From Hyphomicrobiales bacterium (GTDB taxonomy: Bacteria; Pseudomonadota; Alphaproteobacteria; Rhizobiales; Rhizobiaceae), in contig UBJO01000028.1 of NCBI GenBank assembly GCA_900465665.1, positions 33,986 through 97,985 on the forward strand: 64,000 bases of DNA, in the 5' to 3' direction. Below, in pieces: positions 15,696-24,538 of the stretch. The notes beneath the pieces were generated by a model. The model was given only the letters and a program-made list of their open reading frames with translations, ran no database searches and was not told the DNA's origin. The position numbers and the translations under genes are program-made. The stretch's first letter is position 1; every line of letters starts with the position of its first letter.

Positions 15696-18539
15696 ATGCT
15701 CGAAAAGACCTACGATTCCGCAGCCGTTGAACCGAAGATCGCCGCGAAATGGGACGAGGCGGACGCTTTCCGCGCGGGCGCGAACGCCAAGCCGGGCGCC
15801 GAAAGCTTCACCATCGTGATCCCGCCGCCGAATGTGACGGGTTCGCTGCACATGGGCCACGCGCTGAACAACACGCTGCAGGACATCATGGTCCGCTTCG
15901 AGCGCATGCGCGGCAAGGACGTGCTGTGGCAGCCGGGCATGGACCATGCCGGCATCGCAACGCAGATGGTCGTCGAGCGCAAGCTGATGGAACAGCAGCT
16001 TCCGGGCCGCCGCGACATGGGCCGCGAAGCCTTCATCGAGAAGGTCTGGGAGTGGAAGAACGAGTCGGGTGGCCTGATCTTCAACCAGCTGAAGCGCCTC
16101 GGCGCCTCTTGTGATTGGTCGCGCGAGCGCTTCACCATGGACGAGGGCCTCTCCGAGGCCGTTCTCGAAGTCTTCGTCAGCCTTTACAAGGAAGGCCTGA
16201 TCTACAAGGACAAGCGTCTCGTCAACTGGGACCCGAAGCTCCTGACCGCGATTTCCGACATGGAAGTCGAGCAGCTGGAGGTCAAGGGCAATCTCTGGCA
16301 CTTCCGCTATCCGCTGGAAGCAGGCGTCACCTACCAGTACCCGATCGCTTTCGACGAGGAAGGCAAGCCGACGGAATTCGAGACGCGCGACTACATCGTC
16401 GTCGCAACGACCCGTCCGGAAACGATGCTCGGCGATACCGGCATCGCGGTTAATCCTGAAGACGAGCGCTACAAGTCGATCGTCGGCAAGCATGTCATCT
16501 TGCCGATCGTCGGCCGCAAGATCCCTATTGTCGCGGATGATTACGCCGATCCGACCGCCGGCACAGGCGCCGTCAAGATCACGCCTGCGCACGACTTCAA
16601 CGACTTCGAGGTCGGCAAGCGCGCTGGTCTGCGCGCCATCAACGTCATGAACATCGATGCCTCGATCTCCATCAAGGAGAACGAGGACTTCCTCGAAGGT
16701 CTCGATCATCCGGCGGCACTTCATGGCGCCTGGGACCGTCTGGAATGCCAGGATCGTTTCACCGCCCGCAAGATCATCGTCGAGATTTTCGAAGAGGCAG
16801 GCCTGCTCGACAAGATCGAGCCGCACAAGCACGTGGTCCCGCATGGCGACCGCGGCGGCGTGCCGATCGAGCCGCGCCTGACCGACCAGTGGTGGGTCGA
16901 CAACAAGACGCTCGCCCAGCCGGCGATCGCGTCGGTCCGCGAAGGCCGCACCAATTTCGTGCCGAAGAACTGGGAAAACACCTATTTCCAGTGGATGGAA
17001 AACATCCAGCCCTGGTGCATTTCCCGTCAGCTGTGGTGGGGTCACCAAATTCCCGCCTGGTACGGTCCCGATGGCCAGGTCTTTGTCGAGAAGACCGAGG
17101 AAGAGGCGCTACAGGCCGCCATCCAGCACTACATCGCTCATGAGGGACCGTGGAAGGCTTGGGTCGAGGAAAAGCTCGAGAACTTCCAGCCGGGCGAAAT
17201 CCTGACGCGCGACGAAGACGTGCTCGACACCTGGTTCTCTTCCGCTCTCTGGCCGTTCTCGACCCTCGGCTGGCCGAAAAAGACGCCTGAGCTTGCACGC
17301 TACTACCCGACCAACGTTCTGGTCACCGGTTTCGATATCATCCCGTTCTGGGTTGTTCGCATGATGCAGATGGGTCTGCACTTCATGAAGGACGAGGACG
17401 GCGTTCCGGTCGAACCGTTCCACACCGTCTATATCCACGCGCTGGTTCGCGACAAGAACGGCCAGAAGATGTCGAAGTCCAAGGGCAACGTCATCGACCC
17501 GCTGGAACTGATCGACGAGTACGGCGCCGACGCGCTGCGCTTCACGCTGGCGATCATGGCGGCCCAGGGCCGCGATGTGAAGCTCGATCCGGCCCGTATC
17601 GCCGGCTACCGCAACTTCGGCACCAAGCTGTGGAACGCCACGCGCTTCGCCGAGATGAACGGCGTCGTCAACGACCCGCATTTTATTCCTGAAGCCGCCG
17701 AGCTCACGGTCAACCGCTGGATCCTGACGGAACTGTCCCGCACCGAACGCGATCTCACCGAGGCAATCGAAGCCTATCGCTTCAACGATGCCGCCGGCGT
17801 GCTTTATCGTTTCGTCTGGAACCAGGTCTGCGATTGGTATCTCGAACTGCTGAAGCCAATCTTCGGCGGCACGGACGAAGGCGCCAAGAAGGAGGCGCAG
17901 TCCTGCGTCGCCTACGTGCTCGAAGAGATCTACAAGCTGCTGCACCCCTTCATGCCCTTCATGACCGAAGAACTTTGGGCGCATACGGCAGGCGAGGGAC
18001 GCGAGCGTGATGGCCTGGTTTGCCACGCCGAATGGCCGTCGCCGTCCTACGCCGACGACGCGGCAGCCGACGAGATCAACTGGCTGATCGACCTCGTCTC
18101 CGATATCCGCTCGGTTCGCTCCGAAATGAACGTACCGCCGTCGGCCGTAGCCCCGCTCGTCTTCGTCAACGCCAACAGCCTGACGCGTGACCGGCTGTCG
18201 CGCCACGATGCGGCGATCAAGCGCCTCGCGCGCGTCGATGGCATTTCGCTGGCCGACCAGGCGCCGAAGGGTGCGGCCCAGATCGTGGCCGGCGAAGCGA
18301 CGGTCTGCCTGCCGCTCGGCGCGCTAATCGATCTCGGTGCCGAGAAGGCCCGCCTCGAAAAGGCAATCGCCAAGACCGAGGCCGAAATGGCAAGGATCAA
18401 CGGCAAGCTCTCCAACGAGAAGTTCGTCGCCAACGCCAACCCGGAGGTCGTAGCGGCCGAACGGGAACGCCTGGAAGAGCTGACGGTCCAGCTCGCGAGC
18501 CTCAAGATCGCGCTCTCGCGTGTAGATGAAGCCTCGTAA
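15696..18539 (+). CDS. valS: Valyl-tRNA synthetase
   Basis: 947 residues, the usual length for the class Ia enzyme that charges tRNA-Val in the cytoplasm. The HIGH-type motif is HMGH at residues 52-55 (PPPNVTGSLHMGHAL). The editing (CP1) domain follows, then the KMSKS loop (GQKMSKSKGNVIDP), the anticodon-binding helical domain and a C-terminal coiled-coil arm (DLGAEKARLEKAIAKTEAE). The start at 15696 (MLEKTYDSAAVEPK) is the family start; the frame is open 20 codons earlier without a ribosome site. Confidence 0.98.
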   Translation: MLEKTYDSAAVEPKIAAKWDEADAFRAGANAKPGAESFTIVIPPPNVTGSLHMGHALNNTLQDIMVRFERMRGKDVLWQPGMDHAGIATQMVVERKLMEQQLPGRRDMGREAFIEKVWEWKNESGGLIFNQLKRLGASCDWSRERFTMDEGLSEAVLEVFVSLYKEGLIYKDKRLVNWDPKLLTAISDMEVEQLEVKGNLWHFRYPLEAGVTYQYPIAFDEEGKPTEFETRDYIVVATTRPETMLGDTGIAVNPEDERYKSIVGKHVILPIVGRKIPIVADDYADPTAGTGAVKITPAHDFNDFEVGKRAGLRAINVMNIDASISIKENEDFLEGLDHPAALHGAWDRLECQDRFTARKIIVEIFEEAGLLDKIEPHKHVVPHGDRGGVPIEPRLTDQWWVDNKTLAQPAIASVREGRTNFVPKNWENTYFQWMENIQPWCISRQLWWGHQIPAWYGPDGQVFVEKTEEEALQAAIQHYIAHEGPWKAWVEEKLENFQPGEILTRDEDVLDTWFSSALWPFSTLGWPKKTPELARYYPTNVLVTGFDIIPFWVVRMMQMGLHFMKDEDGVPVEPFHTVYIHALVRDKNGQKMSKSKGNVIDPLELIDEYGADALRFTLAIMAAQGRDVKLDPARIAGYRNFGTKLWNATRFAEMNGVVNDPHFIPEAAELTVNRWILTELSRTERDLTEAIEAYRFNDAAGVLYRFVWNQVCDWYLELLKPIFGGTDEGAKKEAQSCVAYVLEEIYKLLHPFMPFMTEELWAHTAGEGRERDGLVCHAEWPSPSYADDAAADEINWLIDLVSDIRSVRSEMNVPPSAVAPLVFVNANSLTRDRLSRHDAAIKRLARVDGISLADQAPKGAAQIVAGEATVCLPLGALIDLGAEKARLEKAIAKTEAEMARINGKLSNEKFVANANPEVVAAERERLEELTVQLASLKIALSRVDEAS

Positions 18540-18568
18540 AATCAACTTTCAATAGTATTTCATTCCAA

Positions 18569-18599
18569 GGCGCCCGATGAAGAATCGGGCGCCTTTTTT
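18569..18599 (+). terminator. Rho-independent terminator after valS
   Basis: GGCGCCCGAT (18569-18578) and ATCGGGCGCC (18584-18593) form a perfect 10-bp stem, followed by six T. A strong terminator 30 nt after the stop. Confidence 0.93.
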
Positions 18600-18932
18600 C
18601 GAAAAATTAACCCTAATCACGCCTTCCGCCGCCACAACTTGGCCGGAGCGACACCATTTTTCAGCTTTTCCACGAAGTTTTTCCTAAAAATCGAACTGTT
18701 GTCAGAAGGTAACATATCTGTGTTCGTATAGAACGATCGCCCTATCGCCTGATCGATTCCAGGATCTTTTGAGATACATTTTCTAAATTGGGGAAATTTT
18801 GACGTGCTCGTCAATTTTTTACGTAAAGCATCCATTAGCTCACTTTTCAATCGCGCCCGGTCACGAAGTTGCCATTTTAACCTCTCGCCGTCACAGTCCC
18901 ACCATCGCAATTGCCTCAGTGGGGGAGACACC
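18600..18932. other. Intergenic leader of the FadL-like gene
   Basis: About 330 nt, AT-richer than its surroundings. A weak minus-strand frame (18617-18991) crosses it and runs into the porin start on the opposite strand; it has no convincing ribosome site or family, so I do not call it. The porin's ribosome site GGGGGAG (18921-18927) is at the right end. Confidence 0.4.
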
Positions 18933-20207
18933 TTGGCATCTCGTAAGGTTCTGGCGGCAGCCCTGCCGCTTGTTATGATTTCGGCGCTCACCCAGCCTGC
19001 CCTCGCGGGTGGTCTGGATCGTGGCGGCTATAATATCGATCAGTTGTTCGATGCATCGCAGTTCTCCGTCCAGTCGGGCGTGATCTATGTCATGCCGCAG
19101 CGCAAGCTGAAGAACGCCAAGGATACCGATCCAAGCGATGGCTTGGGGAGCAATGGTCGTGGTGGCGGATCGACCACCGCCGACGACACTGAGAATTATG
19201 CCATCCCCTATGGTGGCATCAAAGGCGGCATCGGTGATCTCGACTGTTTGGTCGATTACTCGGAGCCCTTCGGCGCTCACACCAATCCGGGTGCGAACTG
19301 GGTTGGTGCGCAGAACAATATCGAAACCAAGATCACAACGCACAATTATGGCGCGACGTGCTCCTACAAGTTCGACATGGGTCCGGGGCAGCTCCGCGTT
19401 ATCGGTGGCACGTTCTATCAGGAAGTCGAAGGCTTTAAGGAACGTTACGTTTTCAATCCGGCGCTGTTGGGCGGCACCGGTACCGGCATTGGCCGGCTTG
19501 ACCTGGAAGACCAGGCTTGGGGCTGGCGTGCAGGTGTTGCCTATGAGATTCCGGAATACGCGCTTCGCGCGAGCCTGGTTTATAACAGCCGCGTCAAGTA
19601 CGACAATCTGACGGGTACCGTCGACCTCACGCAGGCGATCGGCGGGATCGCGCCTTATAGCCGCGCTCCCTACGGACGCGTAACGCCAGTATTTGGCTCG
19701 GCCGAAGCGCCCGATTCGCTTGAGTTTAAGGTGCAGAGTGGTATCGCGCCGGACTGGCTGGCCTTTGGATCGGTGAAGTGGACCAATTGGAGCTTGCTTC
19801 AGTCCATATCTCTTTGCCCAACGGCGACCAGAGGGCGTACTTGCAGCGCGACCAGCGGTACGCAGCTTACCTCGCTCGATCTGCTTTACCAGGATGGCTG
19901 GACGGTAACGGGCGGCATTGGCCACAAGTTCAACGATCAGTGGAGCGGTGCAGTCAGCCTGACGTGGGACCGGGGCACGAGCCATGGTTACGGCGCGCAG
20001 ACGGACAGCTGGACGCTTGGCGTCGGTGCCGCATATAGCCCGACTGAGAACATCGAGTGGCGGCTCGCCGGCGCGCTTGGCATTCTGACAAGCGGTTCCT
20101 CGGGTGCCATCACGCAGGATGGTGTCACTTATGGTGACGACGTCTCCTACGACTTCGGCAACGATCTTGTGGCGGCCATCTCCACCAGCATCAAGGTCAA
20201 GTTCTGA
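18933..20207 (+). CDS. OmpP1/FadL/TodX family outer-membrane transport protein
   Basis: 424 residues. A signal peptide (LASRKVLAAALPLVMISAL...ALA) is followed by a beta-barrel pattern of alternating residues. The FadL-type strand motifs ALRASLVYNSRVKYD, VKWTNWS and YQDGWTVTGGIGHKFNDQWS are present, and the protein ends in Phe (SIKVKF) as outer-membrane barrels do. The family imports long-chain fatty acids and other hydrophobic compounds. The TTG at 18933 is chosen because GGGGGAG lies 5 nt upstream and it starts the signal peptide exactly. It stands alone between valS and exoR. Confidence 0.88.
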   Translation: MASRKVLAAALPLVMISALTQPALAGGLDRGGYNIDQLFDASQFSVQSGVIYVMPQRKLKNAKDTDPSDGLGSNGRGGGSTTADDTENYAIPYGGIKGGIGDLDCLVDYSEPFGAHTNPGANWVGAQNNIETKITTHNYGATCSYKFDMGPGQLRVIGGTFYQEVEGFKERYVFNPALLGGTGTGIGRLDLEDQAWGWRAGVAYEIPEYALRASLVYNSRVKYDNLTGTVDLTQAIGGIAPYSRAPYGRVTPVFGSAEAPDSLEFKVQSGIAPDWLAFGSVKWTNWSLLQSISLCPTATRGRTCSATSGTQLTSLDLLYQDGWTVTGGIGHKFNDQWSGAVSLTWDRGTSHGYGAQTDSWTLGVGAAYSPTENIEWRLAGALGILTSGSSGAITQDGVTYGDDVSYDFGNDLVAAISTSIKVKF

Positions 20208-20230
20208 CCTGCCAAGATCAGTGCAAGTGA

Positions 20231-20257
20231 AAGCCCGGCAAACTGTCGGGCTTTTCT
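20231..20257 (+). terminator. Intrinsic terminator after the FadL-like gene
   Basis: AAGCCCG (20231-20237) pairs with CGGGCTT (20247-20253), followed by TTCTTT. It lies about 25 nt after the stop. Confidence 0.8.
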
Positions 20258-20933
20258 TTGTCTGGGTGCCATTAAGCATGCTTTCGTCACGTGTCATTTT
20301 GTGACGATTCAGCAACAGTTTTTTTTGAGTGTTGGCGTATGATGGGCTCCATCACGAATTGTCCATTTCCCGCCACAAACTAGGCGCAGCGGTAATCTCG
20401 GGCGAGGGAATGACAGGCATAGGGTGCGCGTAAAAGAGTAAGATGGGTCGTTTTTCGGTGAGTGTGAAAGAGACGGACTTGAGGTGTGGCGCAATTGCCG
20501 CCGCTTCGCTTGTTTCGCCTGTTTTACAGGGTGTTTCAGCCGGAAAGCGCCGTTCGATCGCAGACTTCTCAAGCCTTTCATCTTCCTCACGTTCGACGGT
20601 GTTGCCTAGATCCGGACCGGCTTTCGGTAACGACGTCTCGCGTTTTGTCACAATTGGTGACTACGACATTTCTGAAGGCGAAATGCCGCTCCGCGGGCTC
20701 GCTGTAATGAGGTTGAAGGCATCGCCGTCAGTTCGCGCCGGGAAGCGGGCGGATGCGGTCGGTGCGAAGGGAATGAAGGCTCTCTTTGGGGAGCAGATGG
20801 CTGGATGCGACGCGGGCAAGCGGGTCTTGGAACCCACCGCGGGATCGCTCGCCGAAGGGACTTTATCTGCGGGCCGAACGGGCGGGATGTTCGAGATGGC
20901 GCGTATGGGTGGAAACGAAAGAAATCGAGTGAA
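20258..20933. other. Long non-coding upstream region of exoR
   Basis: About 675 nt without a convincing gene. Frames on both strands (20352-20651 minus, 20443-20940 plus) lack ribosome sites and family features. Two dyads share the GTCAC/GTGAC core: CGTCAC-N10-GTGACG at 20285-20306 and GTCAC-N5-GTGAC at 20647-20661. They may be operators or leader structures. ExoR is known in Sinorhizobium to be autoregulated through ExoS-ChvI, so control sites are expected here. Confidence 0.45.
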
Positions 20934-21737
20934 ATGCTGACGTTCGAGTTCAGACCTTTCAGATTGATGCTTATGGGGCTCTCCGTCGCCTGCTGCGCGG
21001 CGATGAGTTGTCCGGCAAGCGCGTTCGACATCAAGTCGGGCGTCAACAAGGAATCCGGTCCTTTCGATCTCTTCAAGTTCGGTTTCAAGGCCTATAAGAA
21101 CGGCCAGAAGGAAGAGGCTGTCGAAGCCTACAAATACGCCGCCGAAAAGGGCCACACCGGATCGCGCTGGGCGCTGGCCAACATGTATGCCGATGGCGAC
21201 GGCGTCGCGCAGGACGATTTCGAGGCCTTCAAGATCTATAGCGAGATCGCTCAGCAGGGCGTCGAGCCCGGCTCCGAGGATACCGGCTTCTTCGTCAACG
21301 CACTGCTGTCGCTCGCCGGCTATTACAAGCACGGCATTCCGGGCAGCCCCGTGAAGACCGATCTCACCCAGGCGCGCCAGATCTATTTCCAGGTCGCCTC
21401 CACCTTCGGCGTTCCCGAAGCGCAGTTCCAGCTGGCGCAGATGATGCTTGCCGGCGATGGCGGCGCCACCAGCACGCAGCAGGCCAAGAAGTGGCTGAAC
21501 CAGGCCCGCAAGGCCGGTCACCCGGGCGCCATGTCCGTCTTCGGCAATATCCTGTTCCAGGAAGGCCAGTCGGCCAACGGTCTGGCGCTGATGACGGCGG
21601 CACTCGATCGCTGCAAGCCCAAGGATTGCAACTGGATGGAATCGCTGCAGGAGCAGGCCTTCTCGGTTGCCAGCGAAAGCGACCGCCGCAACGCCATCGC
21701 TCTCTCGCACAAGATCGCCAGCAGCAACACCGACTGA
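20934..21737 (+). CDS. exoR: ExoR, periplasmic inhibitor of the ExoS-ChvI two-component system
   Basis: 267 residues. A signal peptide ending ...CPASAFDIKSG is followed by a mature part made of Sel1/TPR-like repeats (AVEAYKYAAEKGHTGSRWAL, GVPEAQFQLAQMMLAGDGG, AKKWLNQARKAGHPGAMSV). Length, signal and the sequence FDLFKFGFKAYKNGQKEEA agree with rhizobial ExoR. In Sinorhizobium and Agrobacterium, ExoR binds the sensor ExoS in the periplasm and restrains it. Proteolysis of ExoR at low pH frees ExoS-ChvI, switching on succinoglycan and turning off motility. The ATG at 20934 starts the signal peptide. Its long upstream region carries two dyads. Confidence 0.93.
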   Translation: MLTFEFRPFRLMLMGLSVACCAAMSCPASAFDIKSGVNKESGPFDLFKFGFKAYKNGQKEEAVEAYKYAAEKGHTGSRWALANMYADGDGVAQDDFEAFKIYSEIAQQGVEPGSEDTGFFVNALLSLAGYYKHGIPGSPVKTDLTQARQIYFQVASTFGVPEAQFQLAQMMLAGDGGATSTQQAKKWLNQARKAGHPGAMSVFGNILFQEGQSANGLALMTAALDRCKPKDCNWMESLQEQAFSVASESDRRNAIALSHKIASSNTD

Positions 21738-21790
21738 GCGATGTAAGACCGGATCGCCGAGATCCGGCCTCGATTGGTGCCGCCTAGCCC

Positions 21791-22582
21791 TTAGGCCGCG
21801 AAATCGAAATAGGCGACCACAGGCACGTGGTCGGAAGGCTTCTCCCAGGCACGCACATGTTTTTCGATGGCCGTCGAGGTCATCCGGTCGGCGGCTTCCG
21901 GCGACAGCATCAGGTGATCGATGCGAATGCCGTTGTTCTTCGGCCATGCGCCGGCCTGATAATCCCAGAACGTATACGCCGGCACCGCGTCCGTCGTCGC
22001 GCGTACCGCATCCGTCAGCCCCAGGCTCTCGAGCCTGCGAAACGCCTCCCGCGTCTGCGGCAGGAACAGAGCGTCGTGTTCCCACACCTTGGGGTCGAAG
22101 CAATCATGCGGCTCGGGGATGACGTTGTAGTCGCCGGCAAGGATGAGGATTTCCTCGTAAGCCAGCCGCTCGGCCGCGAATGTGCGCAGCCGCTCCATCC
22201 AGGCGAGCTTGTAGCCGTATTTCTCGGTATCGACGGGATTGCCGTTCGGCAGATAGAGGCAGCAGACGCGGGCAACGCGGTTGCCGGGAATTGAGAACAC
22301 GGCTTCCAGAAAACGTGCCTGTTCGTCCAGCGGATCGCCCGGCAGTCCGCGCGTCACTTCGTCCGGCTTGGTCTTGGAAAGAATGGCGACGCCGTTGAAG
22401 CCCTTCTGCCCATGCGTCTCCACATGATAGCCCAGAGCCTCGATCTCCAGCCGCGGAAATCCCTCGTCGACCGTCTTGATCTCCTGCAGGCAGGCGATAT
22501 CGGGGTTCGAATCTTTCAGCCACTGCGTGAGATTGTCGATACGCGCCTTGACGCCGTTGATGTTCCAGGTCGCGATCTTCAT
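21791..22582 (-). CDS. xth: Exodeoxyribonuclease III (AP endonuclease)
   Basis: 263 residues, standard length for the Xth/ExoIII family that incises abasic sites in base-excision repair. It starts MKIATWNINGVKAR, has the metal-binding Glu in CLQEIKT, the GDYNVIPEPHD active-site segment, the RIDHLM motif and the C-terminal catalytic SDHVPVVA. It converges with exoR; the 53-nt gap holds a CCGGATC/GATCCGG dyad without a T-run. Confidence 0.96.
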   Translation of the reverse strand: MKIATWNINGVKARIDNLTQWLKDSNPDIACLQEIKTVDEGFPRLEIEALGYHVETHGQKGFNGVAILSKTKPDEVTRGLPGDPLDEQARFLEAVFSIPGNRVARVCCLYLPNGNPVDTEKYGYKLAWMERLRTFAAERLAYEEILILAGDYNVIPEPHDCFDPKVWEHDALFLPQTREAFRRLESLGLTDAVRATTDAVPAYTFWDYQAGAWPKNNGIRIDHLMLSPEAADRMTSTAIEKHVRAWEKPSDHVPVVAYFDFAA

Positions 22583-22703
22583 TCTTTTGTCCCGTTCCGC
22601 TTTGACGTCTTCTTCTAGCGTGGTCTTGAGACAAGCGACAAGACGTTAAACCGGCCGGAAGGCAATCTTCGGCCGGTTCGGTGTGGATAGCGGGAGAGGG
22701 TGG

Positions 22704-23036
22704 TCAGATCGAGAAGCTGGTGCCGCAGCCGCAGCTGGCAACCGCGTTCGGGTTCTTGATCTGGAAGGACTGGCCGAGCAGGTTATCGACGAAATCGATC
22801 TCAGAGCCCGCCATGTAGATCAGCGACATGCTGTCGATCAGCACCTTCGCGTCGTGCTTTTCGACGACCACGTCGTCGTCCTGGATGCCGTCGGTCAGGT
22901 CGAACTTGTAGGAAAAACCCGAACAGCCGCCGCCTTCGACGGAAACGCGCAGCGCGCTCTTGCCGGGGTCGCTGCCGACAATAGTGGCGATTCGCTTCGC
23001 AGCCGCGTCGGAAAGGGTTACACTTGCTTCGGTCAT
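22704..23036 (-). CDS. A-type iron-sulfur cluster carrier (ErpA/IscA family)
   Basis: 110 residues. The three Cys ligands are in the expected places: GGGCSGFSYKF near residue 43 and the C-terminal CGCGTSF. These proteins take [2Fe-2S] or [4Fe-4S] clusters from a scaffold and hand them to apo-enzymes. It looks closer to ErpA than to SufA, but this cannot be settled by eye. The ATG at 23036 (MTEASVTLSD) is chosen; an upstream in-frame start adds seven non-conserved residues. Divergent from the dGTPase-like gene. Confidence 0.92.
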   Translation of the reverse strand: MTEASVTLSDAAAKRIATIVGSDPGKSALRVSVEGGGCSGFSYKFDLTDGIQDDDVVVEKHDAKVLIDSMSLIYMAGSEIDFVDNLLGQSFQIKNPNAVASCGCGTSFSI

Positions 23037-23255
23037 GCCTGCTCCTGCCGGGGTCAAGATCCGGAGAGAATAGTGGTCCAGCCATCAATATAAACGGCTG
23101 TTTTTCAATGCTATCGCGCCTTATATCATGAAAGCGCGGCCCGCGGCAAAGTGGTCGATACGTCGTCTCTTTGCCGTTTATGCTCTCTATAGGTATGAAG
23201 AGCATATGGCGGCGTCAATGGGCGTGAACCTGGACATGGCGAGTGACGGTGAAGA

Positions 23256-24473
23256 ATGACGATCGACAGACGTGCATTAGGCTTCGGTAACAGCGACAGG
23301 GCAATCTACGCGGCTGACCCGTGGACGACGCGTGGGCGGCTTTATCCCGAGAATTCCAGCCCCACGCGCTCGGACTTCCAGCGCGACCGCGACCGCATCG
23401 TCCACACGACCGCCTTCCGGCGCCTCAAGCACAAGACCCAGGTCTTCATCGCCCAGGATGGGGATCACTATCGCACGCGCCTCACGCACACGATCGAGGT
23501 GGCCCAGATCGCCCGCGCGCTCGCAAGGGCGCTGAAGCTCGATGAGGATCTGGCCGAAGGCGTCGCCCTCGTGCACGATTTCGGCCACACGCCCTTCGGC
23601 CACACCGGCGAGGACGCGCTGCACGAGGTGCTGCTGCCCTATGGCGGCTTCGACCACAATGCCCAGTCGCTGCGCATCGTCACCAAGCTCGAACGCCGCT
23701 ACGCCGATTTCGACGGCATCAACCTGACGTGGGAGAGCCTGGAAGGCCTGGTTAAGCACAACGGTCCGCTGCTCACCAAGGATGGTACCGGCACGCGCGG
23801 CCCCGTGCCGCAGCCGATCCTCGATTACTGCGAGATCCACGATCTCCAGCTCGACACCTACGCCAGCCTCGAGGCGCAGGTAGCCGCGATCGCCGACGAT
23901 ATTGCCTACAACACCCACGATATCGATGACGGCCTGCGCTCGGGCTATCTCACCTTCGACATGCTCGAGGATATTCCGTTCCTGGCTGGACTGATGGCCG
24001 AGGTGAGGGAGCGCTACCCCACGCTGGAGCCGAGCCGCTTCACCCACGAAATCATGCGCCGCCAGATCACCCGCATGGTCGAGGACGTGATTTCCGTCGC
24101 CCAGGAGCGTCTGGCTGAAATCCGCCCCGAGAGCGCCGACGACGTCAGGCACGCCAGCCGCGTGATCGCGACGTTTTCCGAGGGCATGGCCGAGACCGAC
24201 AGGCAGATCAAGGCGATGCTCTTCAAGCGCATCTACCGCCATCCCGACATCATGCGCATCCGGTCAGGCGCAGCCCAGATCGTCACCGACCTGTTTTCGG
24301 CCTACATGGCCAACCCGAAGGAGATGCAGAGCCACTATTGGGTGGATCACATCGCGGGGCTGGCAGAGGCGCCGAAGGCGCGCCATGTTGGCGATTATCT
24401 CGCCGGCATGACCGATACCTACGCCATCAGCGCCCACAGGCGATTGTTTGACCAGACTCCCGATTTGCGCTAG
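23256..24473 (+). CDS. dgt: Deoxyguanosinetriphosphate triphosphohydrolase-like protein
   Basis: A 405-residue HD-superfamily hydrolase of the dGTPase family (type 2 length). The metal-binding residues are visible: His in [15 protein letters not shown] (~residue 78), the HD pair in [15 protein letters not shown] (~107-108) and the Asp in [16 protein letters not shown]. The family removes triphosphate from dNTPs and controls pool balance. The alphaproteobacterial members are usually named dGTPase-like because specificity is unproven. argS follows after 65 nt on the same strand. Confidence 0.93.
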   Translation: MTIDRRALGFGNSDRAIYAADPWTTRGRLYPENSSPTRSDFQRDRDRIVHTTAFRRLKHKTQVFIAQDGDHYRTRLTHTIEVAQIARALARALKLDEDLAEGVALVHDFGHTPFGHTGEDALHEVLLPYGGFDHNAQSLRIVTKLERRYADFDGINLTWESLEGLVKHNGPLLTKDGTGTRGPVPQPILDYCEIHDLQLDTYASLEAQVAAIADDIAYNTHDIDDGLRSGYLTFDMLEDIPFLAGLMAEVRERYPTLEPSRFTHEIMRRQITRMVEDVISVAQERLAEIRPESADDVRHASRVIATFSEGMAETDRQIKAMLFKRIYRHPDIMRIRSGAAQIVTDLFSAYMANPKEMQSHYWVDHIAGLAEAPKARHVGDYLAGMTDTYAISAHRRLFDQTPDLR

Positions 24474-24538
24474 GCAGCGGTCGCTCGGCAAAGGCCGGGC
24501 GGATGCCGTGTGGCACAGCCTATGCATGGAAGAGTGCG

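Noticed and set aside
15651..17048. A 465-codon minus-strand frame opposite valS
   Set aside because: Fully inside valS; no family features; typical codon-pattern shadow.
18617..18991. A 124-codon minus-strand frame in the FadL leader
   Set aside because: It overlaps the start of the FadL-like gene antisense, has no ribosome site and no recognisable family. Kept as non-coding.
20352..20940. Overlapping frames on both strands upstream of exoR
   Set aside because: Starts are GTG without ribosome sites, composition is random and the two strands compete. No support for either.
21750..21768. CCGGATC/GATCCGG dyad between exoR and xth as a terminator
   Set aside because: The stem is perfect but no T-run follows on either strand, so I do not call it a terminator.
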